A stretch of DNA of 64,000 nt from the NCBI GenBank assembly GCA_949987705.1, contig OX465283.1:77137720-77201719 (forward strand), written 5' to 3'. A program made the translations under genes and the position numbers. The notes under the pieces were generated by a model. The model saw nothing but the letters and a program-made list of their open reading frames with translations. It did not search any database and was not told the origin of the DNA. Shown here piece by piece: positions 22,449 to 31,500 of this stretch. The stretch comes from Thereva unica. Lineage: Eukaryota; Arthropoda; Insecta; Diptera; Therevidae. Numbering within the stretch: the stretch's first letter is position 1; each line of letters opens with the position of its first letter.

Positions 22449-24097
22449 TGTTCAAATACTTTCACAGCGAGGAATTTCTTCGTTATTCTTGGTTCTGTCG
22501 GATTAAAATCCAATCACCGAATCACCTTTAGGGCATTTAATTTTTTTTATTATTACAGATGAATAACGTTTATTGATGAAGAACAGGTTTAATTACACAT
22601 TTTCGGAACCACTGAATAAGGAAGATTGGTCATTTGGCTACTAATGGACATCCATCAAAACATAAACATCATCATATTTGGCCAAGATCGCCACATTAGT
22701 CATCATCAAATTACATCGTCATTAATATTAATATAATTTAAGTTTATTAGAATTAATTTTCAATTTACGATATTCATTCAAAATTTACTCTGGTAACCCC
22801 ATCACCTCAATACACGCTTACACATAAATTAGCATTCCCACTTTTATCGTCGAAGCAAAAATCACTTCAAACGTTACGGTTTTCTTTTGTATCCCCACTT
22901 GAACTTGAAATTCAAGCAAACGATTAAATATTGTTGCGAACGAAACGCTCGCTCTCTCTGCACCGGAGCTTCACCGAGGTAAGTTGATCCTGGACTTGTT
23001 CCCTTTTTCCTCCTTATTCTTTTTTTTTTTCCCCATTTCTAACTTTCCTCTGTTGTTGGGTTTCTACCAACAACAGATTTATTAATTTTCCTTGTTGTTG
23101 GGATTCGACCATCAACAAGGTTTACTAACCTTTTCCTGTTTTTGGGCTTCGACCATTAACAGGTTTACTAATTTTCCTTGTTGTTGGGATTCGACCATCA
23201 ACAAGGCTTATTAATTTCGTTTGTTTTGGGTTTCGACCATAACAAACTACTAACCTTTCTTTGTTGTTGGGATTCGACCATCAACAAAGATATTAATCTT
23301 TACTGTGTTGTTGGGATTCGACCATCAACACAGTACTTCCTTTCCTTGTTGTTTTCATACAACAGTAATTTCCTTTTTTGTCATACAAGTTCAAGGTCAA
23401 CTCTAAAAAACAGGTGAGTACCTCATTTTATATGCTGATAAAATTCTATATATATATTTTTTTCTTTTCTCTTTTATTTCTTTTGTGATTCGGTGATTGA
23501 ATTTATTATTTCTTCGAAATTTTGAACTTCGCGATTTAGTGAACAACGTTGTAGAGGTGATTTTTGCAATTCGATAATTAATTCATAGCTTACATCGTTG
23601 ACGAGGTGATGAGATTGAATTTATAGTTTTCAACATTGTCGAGGGTGATCCAAATAAATTTTGAGTGAGTCTTCACTTGAATTAATACTTTGTTAAACTT
23701 ATGAATTGTCAAAAATTTTATCCCTTTTGTATCTTGAATTTATTAAGGAATTGAATTATAGTTTCCAACATTGTTGAGGGTGAATTAAGTAAACTTTGAT
23801 CAAATCGTCATTTGACTAAATAATTTGACAAACGTCTAATTTATCAGAAGTTTTGTTCTTTATTGAAATTTGAATTAATAAACTTACTAACTAAACTAAT
23901 TAACTAAAACTAAATAACTAAATTTGAACTAATTTATATGAACTTGAATTTTATTGAATTACTGATATTTGAATTATCATGAATAAATTTGAACTGTTAT
24001 AACTGAATCCTACTTCTTCTTCTTTTTATTTGGTTTTTTGTTTCTTTACCTTTTTTACACAGGTGTACTGCAGTTAGAGGCGTCCGAGAAATTAACA
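22449..24097 (+). repeat. 3' LTR of the Bel/Pao element
   Basis: Positions 22449-24094 repeat 16816-18461 at a constant offset of 5633. The end reads GAAATTAACA and is followed by TGCCC. Compared with the 5' LTR it lacks about 30 bases between ATTA and ACA. The splice-like sites and the hairpin array are all present here too. Confidence 0.88.
23050..23365 (+). repeat. hairpin array in the 3' LTR
   Basis: An identical copy of the eight-hairpin array of the 5' LTR, shifted by 5633 bases. It would be near the 3' end of the element's RNA if inside R, or be absent from it if in U5. Confidence 0.85.
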
Positions 24098-24642
24098 TGC
24101 CCCTCTAACTCTTGTAACACTAAACAAAATGAGGTATAGCTACTTTTGGGGGTAACAAAGCTAATTTCATGTCGTTCACGTTTCGTTACGCCCATTAACA
24201 AGTCTGTCTTTACTGTAGATGGCCTGATGCGTAACTCGAAACTTTGGCAGGGGACTGTTCATGAAATTCGGGGACCAACTTTAGGTTAAATTAAACTAAT
24301 CAAAAAATAGTTTAAATAAATTGATATTAGAGTCTAATAGCATATCATTTCATATTGATTAGATTGTGTTATATAAGTTAATTGTTTTTAAAATATTAGT
24401 TCAATTAATGAACTCAATAGAAAATATTTTGGTTTGGGGACCGGCTAGGGGACTGTTTTTAGACCTAAAAAATACGTTATTGAAACCATATAGGTTTTTA
24501 AGTGAGATATTTTCTATATTGTATACTATAGTTTAGATAGTTATAAATTGAAATTTGCAGAAATATAAATATTTCTCACCATAGTTTACGTAATATTTGC
24601 CAAGGACAGCGATTTTACCACTTTGGTGAGAAACACCCATAA

Positions 24643-24868
24643 CGACTTTGGATTTTACGACGAATTTGTTTAAAACGACGTATTTGATGGGCTGTGTAAG
24701 CAGAAATCACCAGAATTTATTTTGATATTTTTCCGGGAAAGTAGATATAGTGTTGAAGTTAACAAATATCTTCTGTGTGACTAGGCTAAACCTAGGTTCA
24801 AACCAGTAATAAACGAAGGTCGAGTTGAAGCTGGGTCCACTCTACCCAACTCAGCTCTCCTACCCGGG
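24643..24868. other. continuation of the TTATAACGAC repeat and flank
   Basis: Contains AACGACTTTGG, ACGACGAATTTG and AAAACGACGTATTTG units, then unassigned sequence up to the next transposon. Confidence 0.4.
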
Positions 24869-24870
24869 TA

Positions 24871-26405
24871 TGTCAAGTAATTGTTTGCAAAATGAAAAAT
24901 CAGTTCACAATCAAGTTGTAAGTTCCAGAAAAATGTAGAAATATACATTTTATTCCAATTTTTTTAATTTTATTGCATTAACAGTATTGTTTTACATCAA
25001 TGAACTTCAAAAAAATTATAGGGGTTTTTAAAAATTGTACATGAAAAAATTAAAAAACTATAACATCGTGTTATTCACCCTGTCAAATAATTCTTTGCAA
25101 AATTCCACTGCGCATGCGTTTAGAGAAACCAGAACGTCGCGACAACCTAACGGCACATTATTTCTTTGTTATTACATGACGTGTTTAAAGCTTCTGTAGC
25201 TCACTGCGTGAAATAAAGTTGAATGAATTGTGTTTTTTTTTCCTTAAAGTATAATTTTAAATTTCAAAAAATGCCTGGAAAACGAGTGGACAGTAATATT
25301 ATACAATTGGTTTATTTTAATTATCAACTTGGTAAATCTTGTAAGGAGTTAGCTGAAATGTTTTCAGTTAAACTCAGGACTGTCTATAACATTATGAATC
25401 GCGCAGAAAAAGAAGGCAGAATTGATTTGAAAACCTCTAACGGACGACCCAAAAAACTATCAGCACGCGACGAACGACGAATAATTAAAAAAGTTTACGA
25501 TAATCCTAGAGTTTCAACTAGATTATTAGCTGTAGAGATGAAAAAGGAATCCGGAGTTGAGGTTTGTCACGAGACTATTAGAAAAGTTTTGAAAAAAAAA
25601 TAAATATTTCTCCAGAGCAGCTCTTAAGAAACCATTATTGTCCACACAAAATGTTGAAAAGAGGCTGACATTTGCTTATCTTCATATTGCTTACCCTGTA
25701 GAGTACTGGGAAGATGTAATATTTTGTGATGAGACAAAAATGATGCTCTATAACAATGACGGACCAAGCAGAGTATGGAGAAAGCCTCTCACCGCCTTAC
25801 AAAATAAAAATATCATTCCAACGGTTAAATTTGGAAAGTTGTCCGTAATGATTTGGGGTTGTATTTCTTCTAGAGGAGTGGGTACATTGAAATTTATAGA
25901 GAATACTATGGATCAGAGGCAGTATTTAAACATTTTAAAAACGGAATTGGTCAGCAGTATTCAAAAATTTGGATTCGTTGATGAAAATCATTCAAACAAG
26001 TTTAAGTATAAACTTTATCAAGACAACGATCCAAAGCACAAATCGCTCTTGTGTAGAACTTGGCTGCTTTACAATTGCTCCAATGTCATTGACACCCCTC
26101 CCCAAAGCCCAGATCTCAATCCAATTGAGAATTTATGGGCGCATCTAAAGAAAAAAGTTGCAAAACGCAACCCCAAATCTAAAAATCAACTGATGCAGTA
26201 CATTCAGGAAGAATGGGCCAAAATTCCGGAGGAGTACGATCTAAAAAAACTTGTACATTCGATGAAAAAGAGACTACAAGACGTTATCAATGCTCGTGGA
26301 CATCATACTAAATATTAACATACCTATTTGTATATTTCTACATTTTTCTGGAAATTAAAAGTTGATTGTGAACTGATTTTTCATTTTGCAAACAATTACT
26401 TGACA
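24871..26405 (+). mobile_element. Tc1-like transposon B
   Basis: A 1535-bp element with TA at 24869-24870 and 26406-26407. Inverted repeats of about 77 bp begin TGTCAAGTAATTGTTTGC (24871-24947 and 26329-26405) and differ at about three positions. An internal site TGTCAAATAATTCTTTGC at about 25081-25100 repeats the terminal motif in the left half, a partial IR/DR arrangement; I saw no matching inner site on the right. It encodes one transposase broken by a frameshift. It differs in TIR and protein from transposon A. Confidence 0.92.
25271..26318 (+). pseudogene. Tc1/mariner-type transposase with one frameshift
   Basis: Two open stretches in different frames form one transposase. The first (ATG at 25271, MPGKRVDSNIIQLVYF, to 25603) contains the DNA-binding helix-turn-helix (SCKELAEMFSVKLRTVYNIM), a GRPKK linker and a second helix-turn-helix. 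The second is recognisable from the sequence after the 9-A run at about 25592-25600 and ends at 26318. It carries FCDETK, QDNDPKH and NPIENLW with 34 residues between the second D and the E, so the DD34E triad is intact. An extra A in the homopolymer is the simplest cause of the break. An in-frame upstream ATG (25223) also exists, but the family normally starts at a short MPGK-like sequence. No other stop is seen, so inactivation is recent or a sequencing error. Confidence 0.9.
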
Positions 26406-26407
26406 TA

Positions 26408-27419
26408 CTGTATATGCGACGTTAGTTTTGTGTTTGGTGGTTTTGCTTGCACAGGAATAGAAAATTATTTCGTTCTGTTTTTTTACGTATCTATGTACAT
26501 ATAAATGAGAATTTTGCACAAAAATTTGAGGTTATGTTTTGATTTCAGCTCAGCTCTATTTCAACCCAAAATGAACTCAACACGACATCATATACGGTGT
26601 TCGAAATTTCAACCCAACCTCGACTCAACTTTTCAACATAGTCATAAACGGGGTATCTGCATATATTTTGTGAGCGCGTACGCGTTTTCATGTATGTTGA
26701 CCTTCTACTTTACATTTCTCTTCATTTGCTTAAAACGACATTCAGTTATAACATCGTAGTTGTTCTGATTTCTTCACGGTCGCTAAACACAAATTCGACT
26801 GTACAACCAGGAATGACCCCTAAAAAAATTAGCAACATATTTCAACTGGAACGTCTGATAACCTATGTCGCGAATGAGAGCATGTGAGTACTTTAAATTG
26901 TTAAAACCGCGATATCTCATGAATGCCAACTCGTACGGAAAAATTTAGAGCAACTTTTGTTGTAGAGAATCGCATGAACTTTGTCAACATTAGGTACTTT
27001 ATGATAGGACTTACGGTTTAAGTTACATATATTTGCAAAAAACTGATATTTTGACCCTATAATCTCCAAAAATTAAGCTTCCCGACTTAGAAAATCGGTA
27101 GACTTTATAACCCCTTTTTAAGAACCCCAAAAGGAAGCTCTGTACCAATTTTCAGGCTGTGCCCAATCATTTGTGTTTATATTGCAGATTTATAATCCAT
27201 TTTTTTCAGACTTATTTTTTTGTCAAAGATTAACAAGGAACTTATTCCATTTTACCAGGGTTGCAAAATGTTCAACTAGACTAATACTACTGCCTAATAA
27301 AGCCTTGATTGAAATCTTAAAAAACAGCAGCTCGACAGAAGAACGTCGGATAAGTAAATTCACCTAAACTCTACAAACAGTTATCGCATTACTGCTCTGC
27401 TATGGTAGCTAGGCCTGGA
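26408..27419. other. no gene recognised
   Basis: AT-rich. TTAAAACGACATTC and TTATAACATCG (about 26730-26756) echo the TTATAACGAC repeat near 16.0 kb. Nothing coding is supported. Confidence 0.4.
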
Positions 27420-27870
27420 CAATGATCCTGGACCTAGGTTCAATAGATTTGATAGAAAAGTTCTCAGGTGCGTAATAGGCCTAAGGAGAAAGGGTGGGAT
27501 ATGGCGAAGGAGATACTTATAACGAGTTGTATATAATTTTTGACGATTCAGAACTGTAAACTTTTATACCCATCTAAGGGCCGGTTTTACAGTCATACTT
27601 AAATTTTTCTTAAACTTAAGTACATTTTTCACTTCACTTTTTCAAATTCGGGTTTGCAGTGCATTTTCTTCTTCTTTTCTATTAAACTGTTTTTTACGGC
27701 AGGACTTCAATATTGTAAATTATGAACTTACAATAGACGAACTTTACATTGTAAAACCGGCCCTAAGATTCGTCATCATCTCCCCAATCTGATCCATGAG
27801 GTAGATAAATCTGCAATTAAAGCGGCGGTACGGCTGAACCGAATGCCTAAATGGGCACTGGTATTGTGTG
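27420..27870 (+). pseudogene. LINE reverse transcriptase C-terminal fragment with MITE insertion
   Basis: Before the MITE, the plus strand reads FNRFDRKVLRCVIG, then GGIWRRRY, then sequence similar to the ELY..FDD segment at 4507-4530. This is the (R)FxRKxLRxIxG...WRxRxNxEL block found near the C-terminus of many insect LINEs. The frame is closed by stops and a 186-bp MITE (27578-27763) sits just after it. The sequence beyond the MITE has no clear homology. It is the same kind of fragment as at 4420-4735, which lacks the MITE. Confidence 0.5.
27578..27763. mobile_element. 186-bp PIF/Harbinger-type MITE
   Basis: Ends GGGCCGGTTTTACA and TGTAAAACCGGCCC (one-base variation inside) are flanked by TAA on both sides (27575-27577 and 27764-27766). 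A 3-bp TWA duplication with GGGCC-type ends is the hallmark of Tourist/Harbinger MITEs. It is non-coding. Confidence 0.82.
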
Positions 27871-27878
27871 AGGATAAT

Positions 27879-28185
27879 GGTGCGTCCACACTACGCGGAC
27901 TTATGTCATACGCGCTTTTGCCAATTTTTTTCATATAGAGTTTAATGGCTTTTTTTGTGATATTTTTAATGGCAAAGGCCAAACTGCACGGACAAAAGGC
28001 TGTGCTTAAAAAGGTACATTTTACGTCCACACAATACGGGCTTTTCAGAAGCGCGTACGGCCTTTCATATGGAAATTGATTTATTTTCTCAATTTGCTCA
28101 CGATTTAAAGCTCATGCGCGCTTTTTACTGAGGCCGTACGGCAAAAAGCGCGTGGGATCTAAGTCCGCGTAGTGTGGATGGCCCC
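27879..28185. mobile_element. 307-bp MITE
   Basis: Left TCCACACTACGCGGACTTA and right TAAGTCCGCGTAGTGTGGA are perfect complements just inside the ends. The arms extend with AAAGCGCG-type complements. ATAAT flanks both sides (27874-27878 and 28186-28190). The outermost 6 bases differ by one indel, so exact ends and superfamily are uncertain. Confidence 0.7.
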
Positions 28186-28264
28186 ATAATATATAATAAT
28201 CAACATTACAGAAAAGCTTCCCGAAGCGAGGATGCTTTCGCACTGCATGCGATCTCAAAATTTC

Positions 28265-28332
28265 AGCAACCTTGAGGAGGAAGATGCCGTGAACCTTGCA
28301 TTTGAACTCTTGGATGTTGTATGAGTTCATTT
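28265..28332 (-). pseudogene. Jockey-type LINE C-terminal fragment
   Basis: The minus strand reads NSYNIQEFKCKVHGIFLL, matching the YNIxEFKxxVHxxLL end of Jockey-type proteins seen at 10.5 kb. Both sides are unrelated sequence, so this is a small relic. Confidence 0.6.
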
Positions 28333-28525
28333 TTTAAGCAACCCCAGGGTTACATCCTGGTCATAGTGGTATGCCTCCTGAAATAAGAGTACCCCGACAA
28401 AGGCTGTGGGGCAGTCAGTTCCAGATTACAAGATGAAGCAAGAGAAGAACCGTCTGCTAGGTGAGGACCAGATCTAAGTGGAGCTTTGGTCCCTATTATT
28501 AGCCGGCGGGATGCCTTATTAGGGC

Positions 28526-28660
28526 TAGTGATGAGCAAAAATTGTGCTGGTCTTGCAGTCTTGCACAATTAGCAAGACCAAGACTGAACCATGCTTGCAA
28601 GAACAAAACCAAGACTAACTGTGCGAGACCAAGCCCAAGAGCAAGACTTTAGCAAGAGTC
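28526..28660 (+). mobile_element. hAT-like left end with CAAGAC repeats
   Basis: It begins TAGTGATGAGCAAAA; the first eight bases equal those of the hAT element at 42112. The next 130 bases carry many GCAAGACCAAGAC-type units in both orientations (CTTGCAGTCTTGC, GCAAGACCAAGAC, GAGCAAGACTTTAGC). No matching CATCACTA end was found downstream, so the element is truncated. Confidence 0.5.
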
Positions 28661-29519
28661 TCGCAAAATTTTTACAAACACTACCATCGTCAGATTCTGA
28701 AGTTTGGTCTTCCTGTGAGAAAAAATGACACAGAACACAAAATAGAGTACCCCTATACACAAAAACACAAAAAAAAAATTATTCAAATAATAGTGTGTGT
28801 TTTTTGTAGAGCAAAGAAACTCTTTTGCTTTTCCGCTATTAAATTGGTAGATCAGGGTGTAACACCGTGATCTTTGATGTGCTGTGTAATAGGTGTAACA
28901 CCTAAACACAAGTGTAGCTGTATAATAGAAAAAAGAAGTAGCTCTGCAGCCACTTCTATCTCAAACGTCTGAATTGCTTCGACTAAATTCTTTATTTTAA
29001 AACAATTTCTTTTATACTTATGACAATAACAAACAAAACAACAAAAAATAAATTAACTCCTCCTTTAGCAGACAATTGTCTTACAAATAAATGCTAAGTT
29101 GCAATTTTCGATTGAAGAAGATTTTCATACAAACATTTTTCAAAGTGAAATTTTACCCGTTGAGGCATCATGTTACCGTTCGAGATAATTGAAAATTTTA
29201 TGCATTATGCTTATGTGACATTTTTAATGAGATTTGAAATTCTTTTAGAGACAAAAAATAAGATAAAAAATATGGACTTGATAATTTCAGCAAAATGAAT
29301 ATGAATTTGATAATTTATTTGTTAATAAGAACTTAGAATTAAATTGATGGAATTTGATGATTCTTAACAGTGTGTATGATACTAATTATTGGATTTTTAA
29401 TTAAATTTATTAGTGATTTATTTCCAACTGACATTAACAATGATGTTAAAAATAAAAAAAATTAAAATCAATTTAAATTAGGATAAAATTGAAATTGGTG
29501 TTTCGTCTGGTTGTCCTCT
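28661..29519. other. no gene recognised
   Basis: AT-rich, no repeat ends or motifs seen. Minus-strand open frames here contain no recognised domain. Confidence 0.4.
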
Positions 29520-30490
29520 AACCTCCTTTTTTAAGGGAGTTGCCGGGAGCTCTCGAGTTGTCCCAGGTCGTGTAAGAACAAATACCTTCTTACAAAATAA
29601 CATTTCTTTATTCATTCCGAAAAAGCCTTAACAATTTCGGTCTCTTAAATTTAAGTAAATACGGGATATATGTTTACATGTTTCTTATAGCTATATTTAA
29701 GTAACTAACTACGGGTTATCTCTAGATACATGCTTCTTACTAATGTATTGCTAAGCAACTATCTACTCATTACTATATTCTACATGTACATAAGCTGGGA
29801 CAGTGGTATGTAGTGCGGTCTATGAGGATATGTGTGTAATGCGGTGTTCGGTATGTGGTCGGTCTTGAATCTGGTCATACCGCGACACTAGTATAGGAAA
29901 TGCTGTCGGGAGCAGCGTCGGATTGTACACAACGACACTGGTCCAGGAAACACTCCTCAGGTTTTCGGTAGTCGGTCGGTAGGTGTTATGTATGTCTGCG
30001 GTCTAACCGTGCAGATCATACGATCATATAGACACGGTCTAAGAATCGCTACTTCGGCACATTGTCGGATCGTACACCACTAGAAGGCCCAGGCAGCGTT
30101 CCTCAGGTAATGTGGGTAATGTGTATAGTGCACCCGGGCCGGATCATACACCATGACGCGGTCTAGGACCGGAGAAGGTAACCTCTCCGGAACGAGCCTG
30201 GTTAAAGACTAAATTTTGGCCTGGTGAAGCGGTAACATATATAGCTAGAAAGCTCGGCGGCGTAGGAAGCTTTAAAGCTTCGAGGTGAGCTTTCAAAGTA
30301 GAATCACCGAGCCTACTGAGTAAACATTTATTTTCCTAAAGCTTTGTTAGAAGAGGCATTCTAGAGTTGAAAGGTGGTACTTTAGTATTTTTCTAACTTT
30401 CGTGGAGTGGACTCTTAGTAACGGAACGTGGTTCGTTACAGCCAGACACTAATTCGGTTTAAATAATATGACTGAACTGAATGTTTTTGT
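29520..30490. repeat. GC-richer block with degenerate tandem repeats
   Basis: About five diverged units carry GGATCATACACCA or GTCGGATTGTACAC followed by (C/G)GGTC(T/C)AGGAA (near 29870, 29922, 30010, 30065 and 30143). The minus strand of 29560-29625 has GAATGAATAAAGAAATG, poly(A)-signal-like, then TGGGACAACTCGAGAG. An old LTR on the minus strand is possible but unproven. Confidence 0.4.
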
Positions 30491-30507
30491 TATCATTGCG
30501 GAGTAGA

Positions 30508-30775
30508 GGTTGTATGTTGTATGATGTATGTTGTATATTGCATGTTGTATGTTGTAAGTTGTATGTTGTGTGTTGTATGTAGTATGTTGTATGTTGTATG
30601 TTGTATGTTGTATGTTGTATGTTGTATGTTGTATGTTGTATGTTGTATGTTGTATGTTGTATGTTGTATGTTGTATGTTGTATGTTGTATGTTGTATGTT
30701 ATATGTTATATGTTGTATGTTGTATGTTATATGTTATATGTTGTATGTTGTTCGTTGAATGTTGTATGTTGTTTG
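30508..30775 (+). repeat. 7-bp microsatellite (TATGTTG)n
   Basis: More than thirty tandem copies of TATGTTG (equivalently TTGTATG), with occasional TTATA variants toward the right. The unit is not a multiple of three, so all three forward frames stay open without being genes. Confidence 0.95.
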
Positions 30776-30819
30776 GCGGTTCCAAGAGGGCCGACGCAAT
30801 TGTACTCCCCGACCCCCGA

Positions 30820-31040
30820 CATGGGTATCAAATGAAAGGTTATGACAAGTAGATTACTATTAGCTATGTGGGGTCGTTTCAAATTCAAAATGGCGGCCGA
30901 CATAAAATGGCGGCCAACACAAAACGGCGGTTAACATTTTTTTTTACAACGCCCTTGGTGTGGATATCAAATGAAGTGGCGAGTATAGTACAGTAAGCTG
31001 TGTGACGTTATTTTAAATCTAATATGACGGTCACATTATT
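30820..31040 (+). repeat. imperfect tandem duplication, about 138-bp unit
   Basis: GGGTATCAAATGAAAGG (30824) and GTGGATATCAAATGAAG (30959) start two similar blocks, each continuing with a TA(G/C)...AGCT(A/G)TGTG segment. Between them are three units of AAAA(T/C)GGCGGCC. Confidence 0.55.
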
Positions 31041-31164
31041 CTTCCAGGCATTAACTATTCCAAAGTTACTTTTTAGTAGCTGCAGAAAACGAACATTTTG
31101 GTTGGCAGTTTAACCGCTTTGATTAAGTATAAAATACCACTTGAAAAAATGGATTTCTGTATAC

Positions 31165-31500
31165 GGCAATTGTCTCGTATTCTCAACGAGATGAATAAAT
31201 CAAGGTCATGGGACACAGCGAGACCAGATAGCCCGACGCGGAAGAACATAGCCCAAACGGTGTGTCCTCCTTAAATTCTTGTGTCTTTCTTATATTTTGA
31301 AAGCCGTAGAAATGGCGTTGGAGCAATACTCACCAATAAAGCGAGGTCCAGCCCCTTAGCAGTTTCTGAGAGGAGAGGAGAGGAGATTAGGGAAAACCCT
31401 ATTAACAGAGGCCGCAACAACTGGAAGATCCTGGTCGGAACTGGAACTGTCGCACAAAACCGAGTCTACTGGAGGGCAACTGCTTTGACATAGTCACGGA
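31165..31500 (+). pseudogene. RTE-type LINE fragment, 5' joined to 3'
   Basis: The sequence around TCTCAACGAGATGAATAAATC and GGGACACAGCGAGACCAGAT repeats the endonuclease start seen at 7145-7205. It is followed directly (from about 31410) by GCCGCAACAACTGGAAGATCC, matching the 3' end seen at 8511-8531. Nearly the whole coding region has been deleted between them. Several stops are present. Confidence 0.65.

Larger units (their letters stand above)
16816..24097 (+). mobile_element. Bel/Pao-type LTR retrotransposon, non-autonomous, young
   Basis: The element is 7.28 kb. Long LTRs flank a 3.95-kb internal region. The 5-bp sequence TGCCC stands directly before the 5' LTR (16811-16815) and directly after the 3' LTR (24098-24102), as expected for a target duplication. 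The internal region starts with a tRNA-Tyr-complementary primer site, carries a leader of degenerate tandem repeats and a broken Gag zinc-knuckle region of Bel/Pao type, and ends in a G-rich polypurine tract. There is no protease, reverse transcriptase, RNase H or integrase, so movement would need an autonomous relative. The near identity of the LTRs over 1646 bp points to a recent insertion. It has landed inside another transposon. Confidence 0.9.
16108..24638. mobile_element. non-autonomous DNA transposon, superfamily unknown, split by an LTR element
   Basis: Terminal inverted repeats GGGTGTTTCTC and GAGAAACACCC lie inside a 4-bp duplication ATAA (16104-16107 and 24639-24642). Removing the element restores the flanking TTATAACGAC repeat. 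Without the Bel/Pao insertion it is about 1.24 kb. It has no transposase, but carries at least eight copies of (A/G)(G/A)GGACTGT: near 16293, 16313, 16592, 16605, 16619 and 16774 on the left; 24250 and 24448 on the right. Four-base duplications occur in several superfamilies, so none is assigned. Confidence 0.68.

Noticed and set aside
25638..26318. Separate short gene starting at 25638
   Set aside because: It is the catalytic half of the frameshifted transposase; its apparent start is internal to the protein.
28526..28660. Complete hAT element starting TAGTGATG
   Set aside because: No CATCACTA right end or second copy of an 8-bp flank was found downstream.
30521..30852. Three long cysteine/tyrosine-rich open frames
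   Set aside because: They are the three frames of a 7-bp microsatellite.
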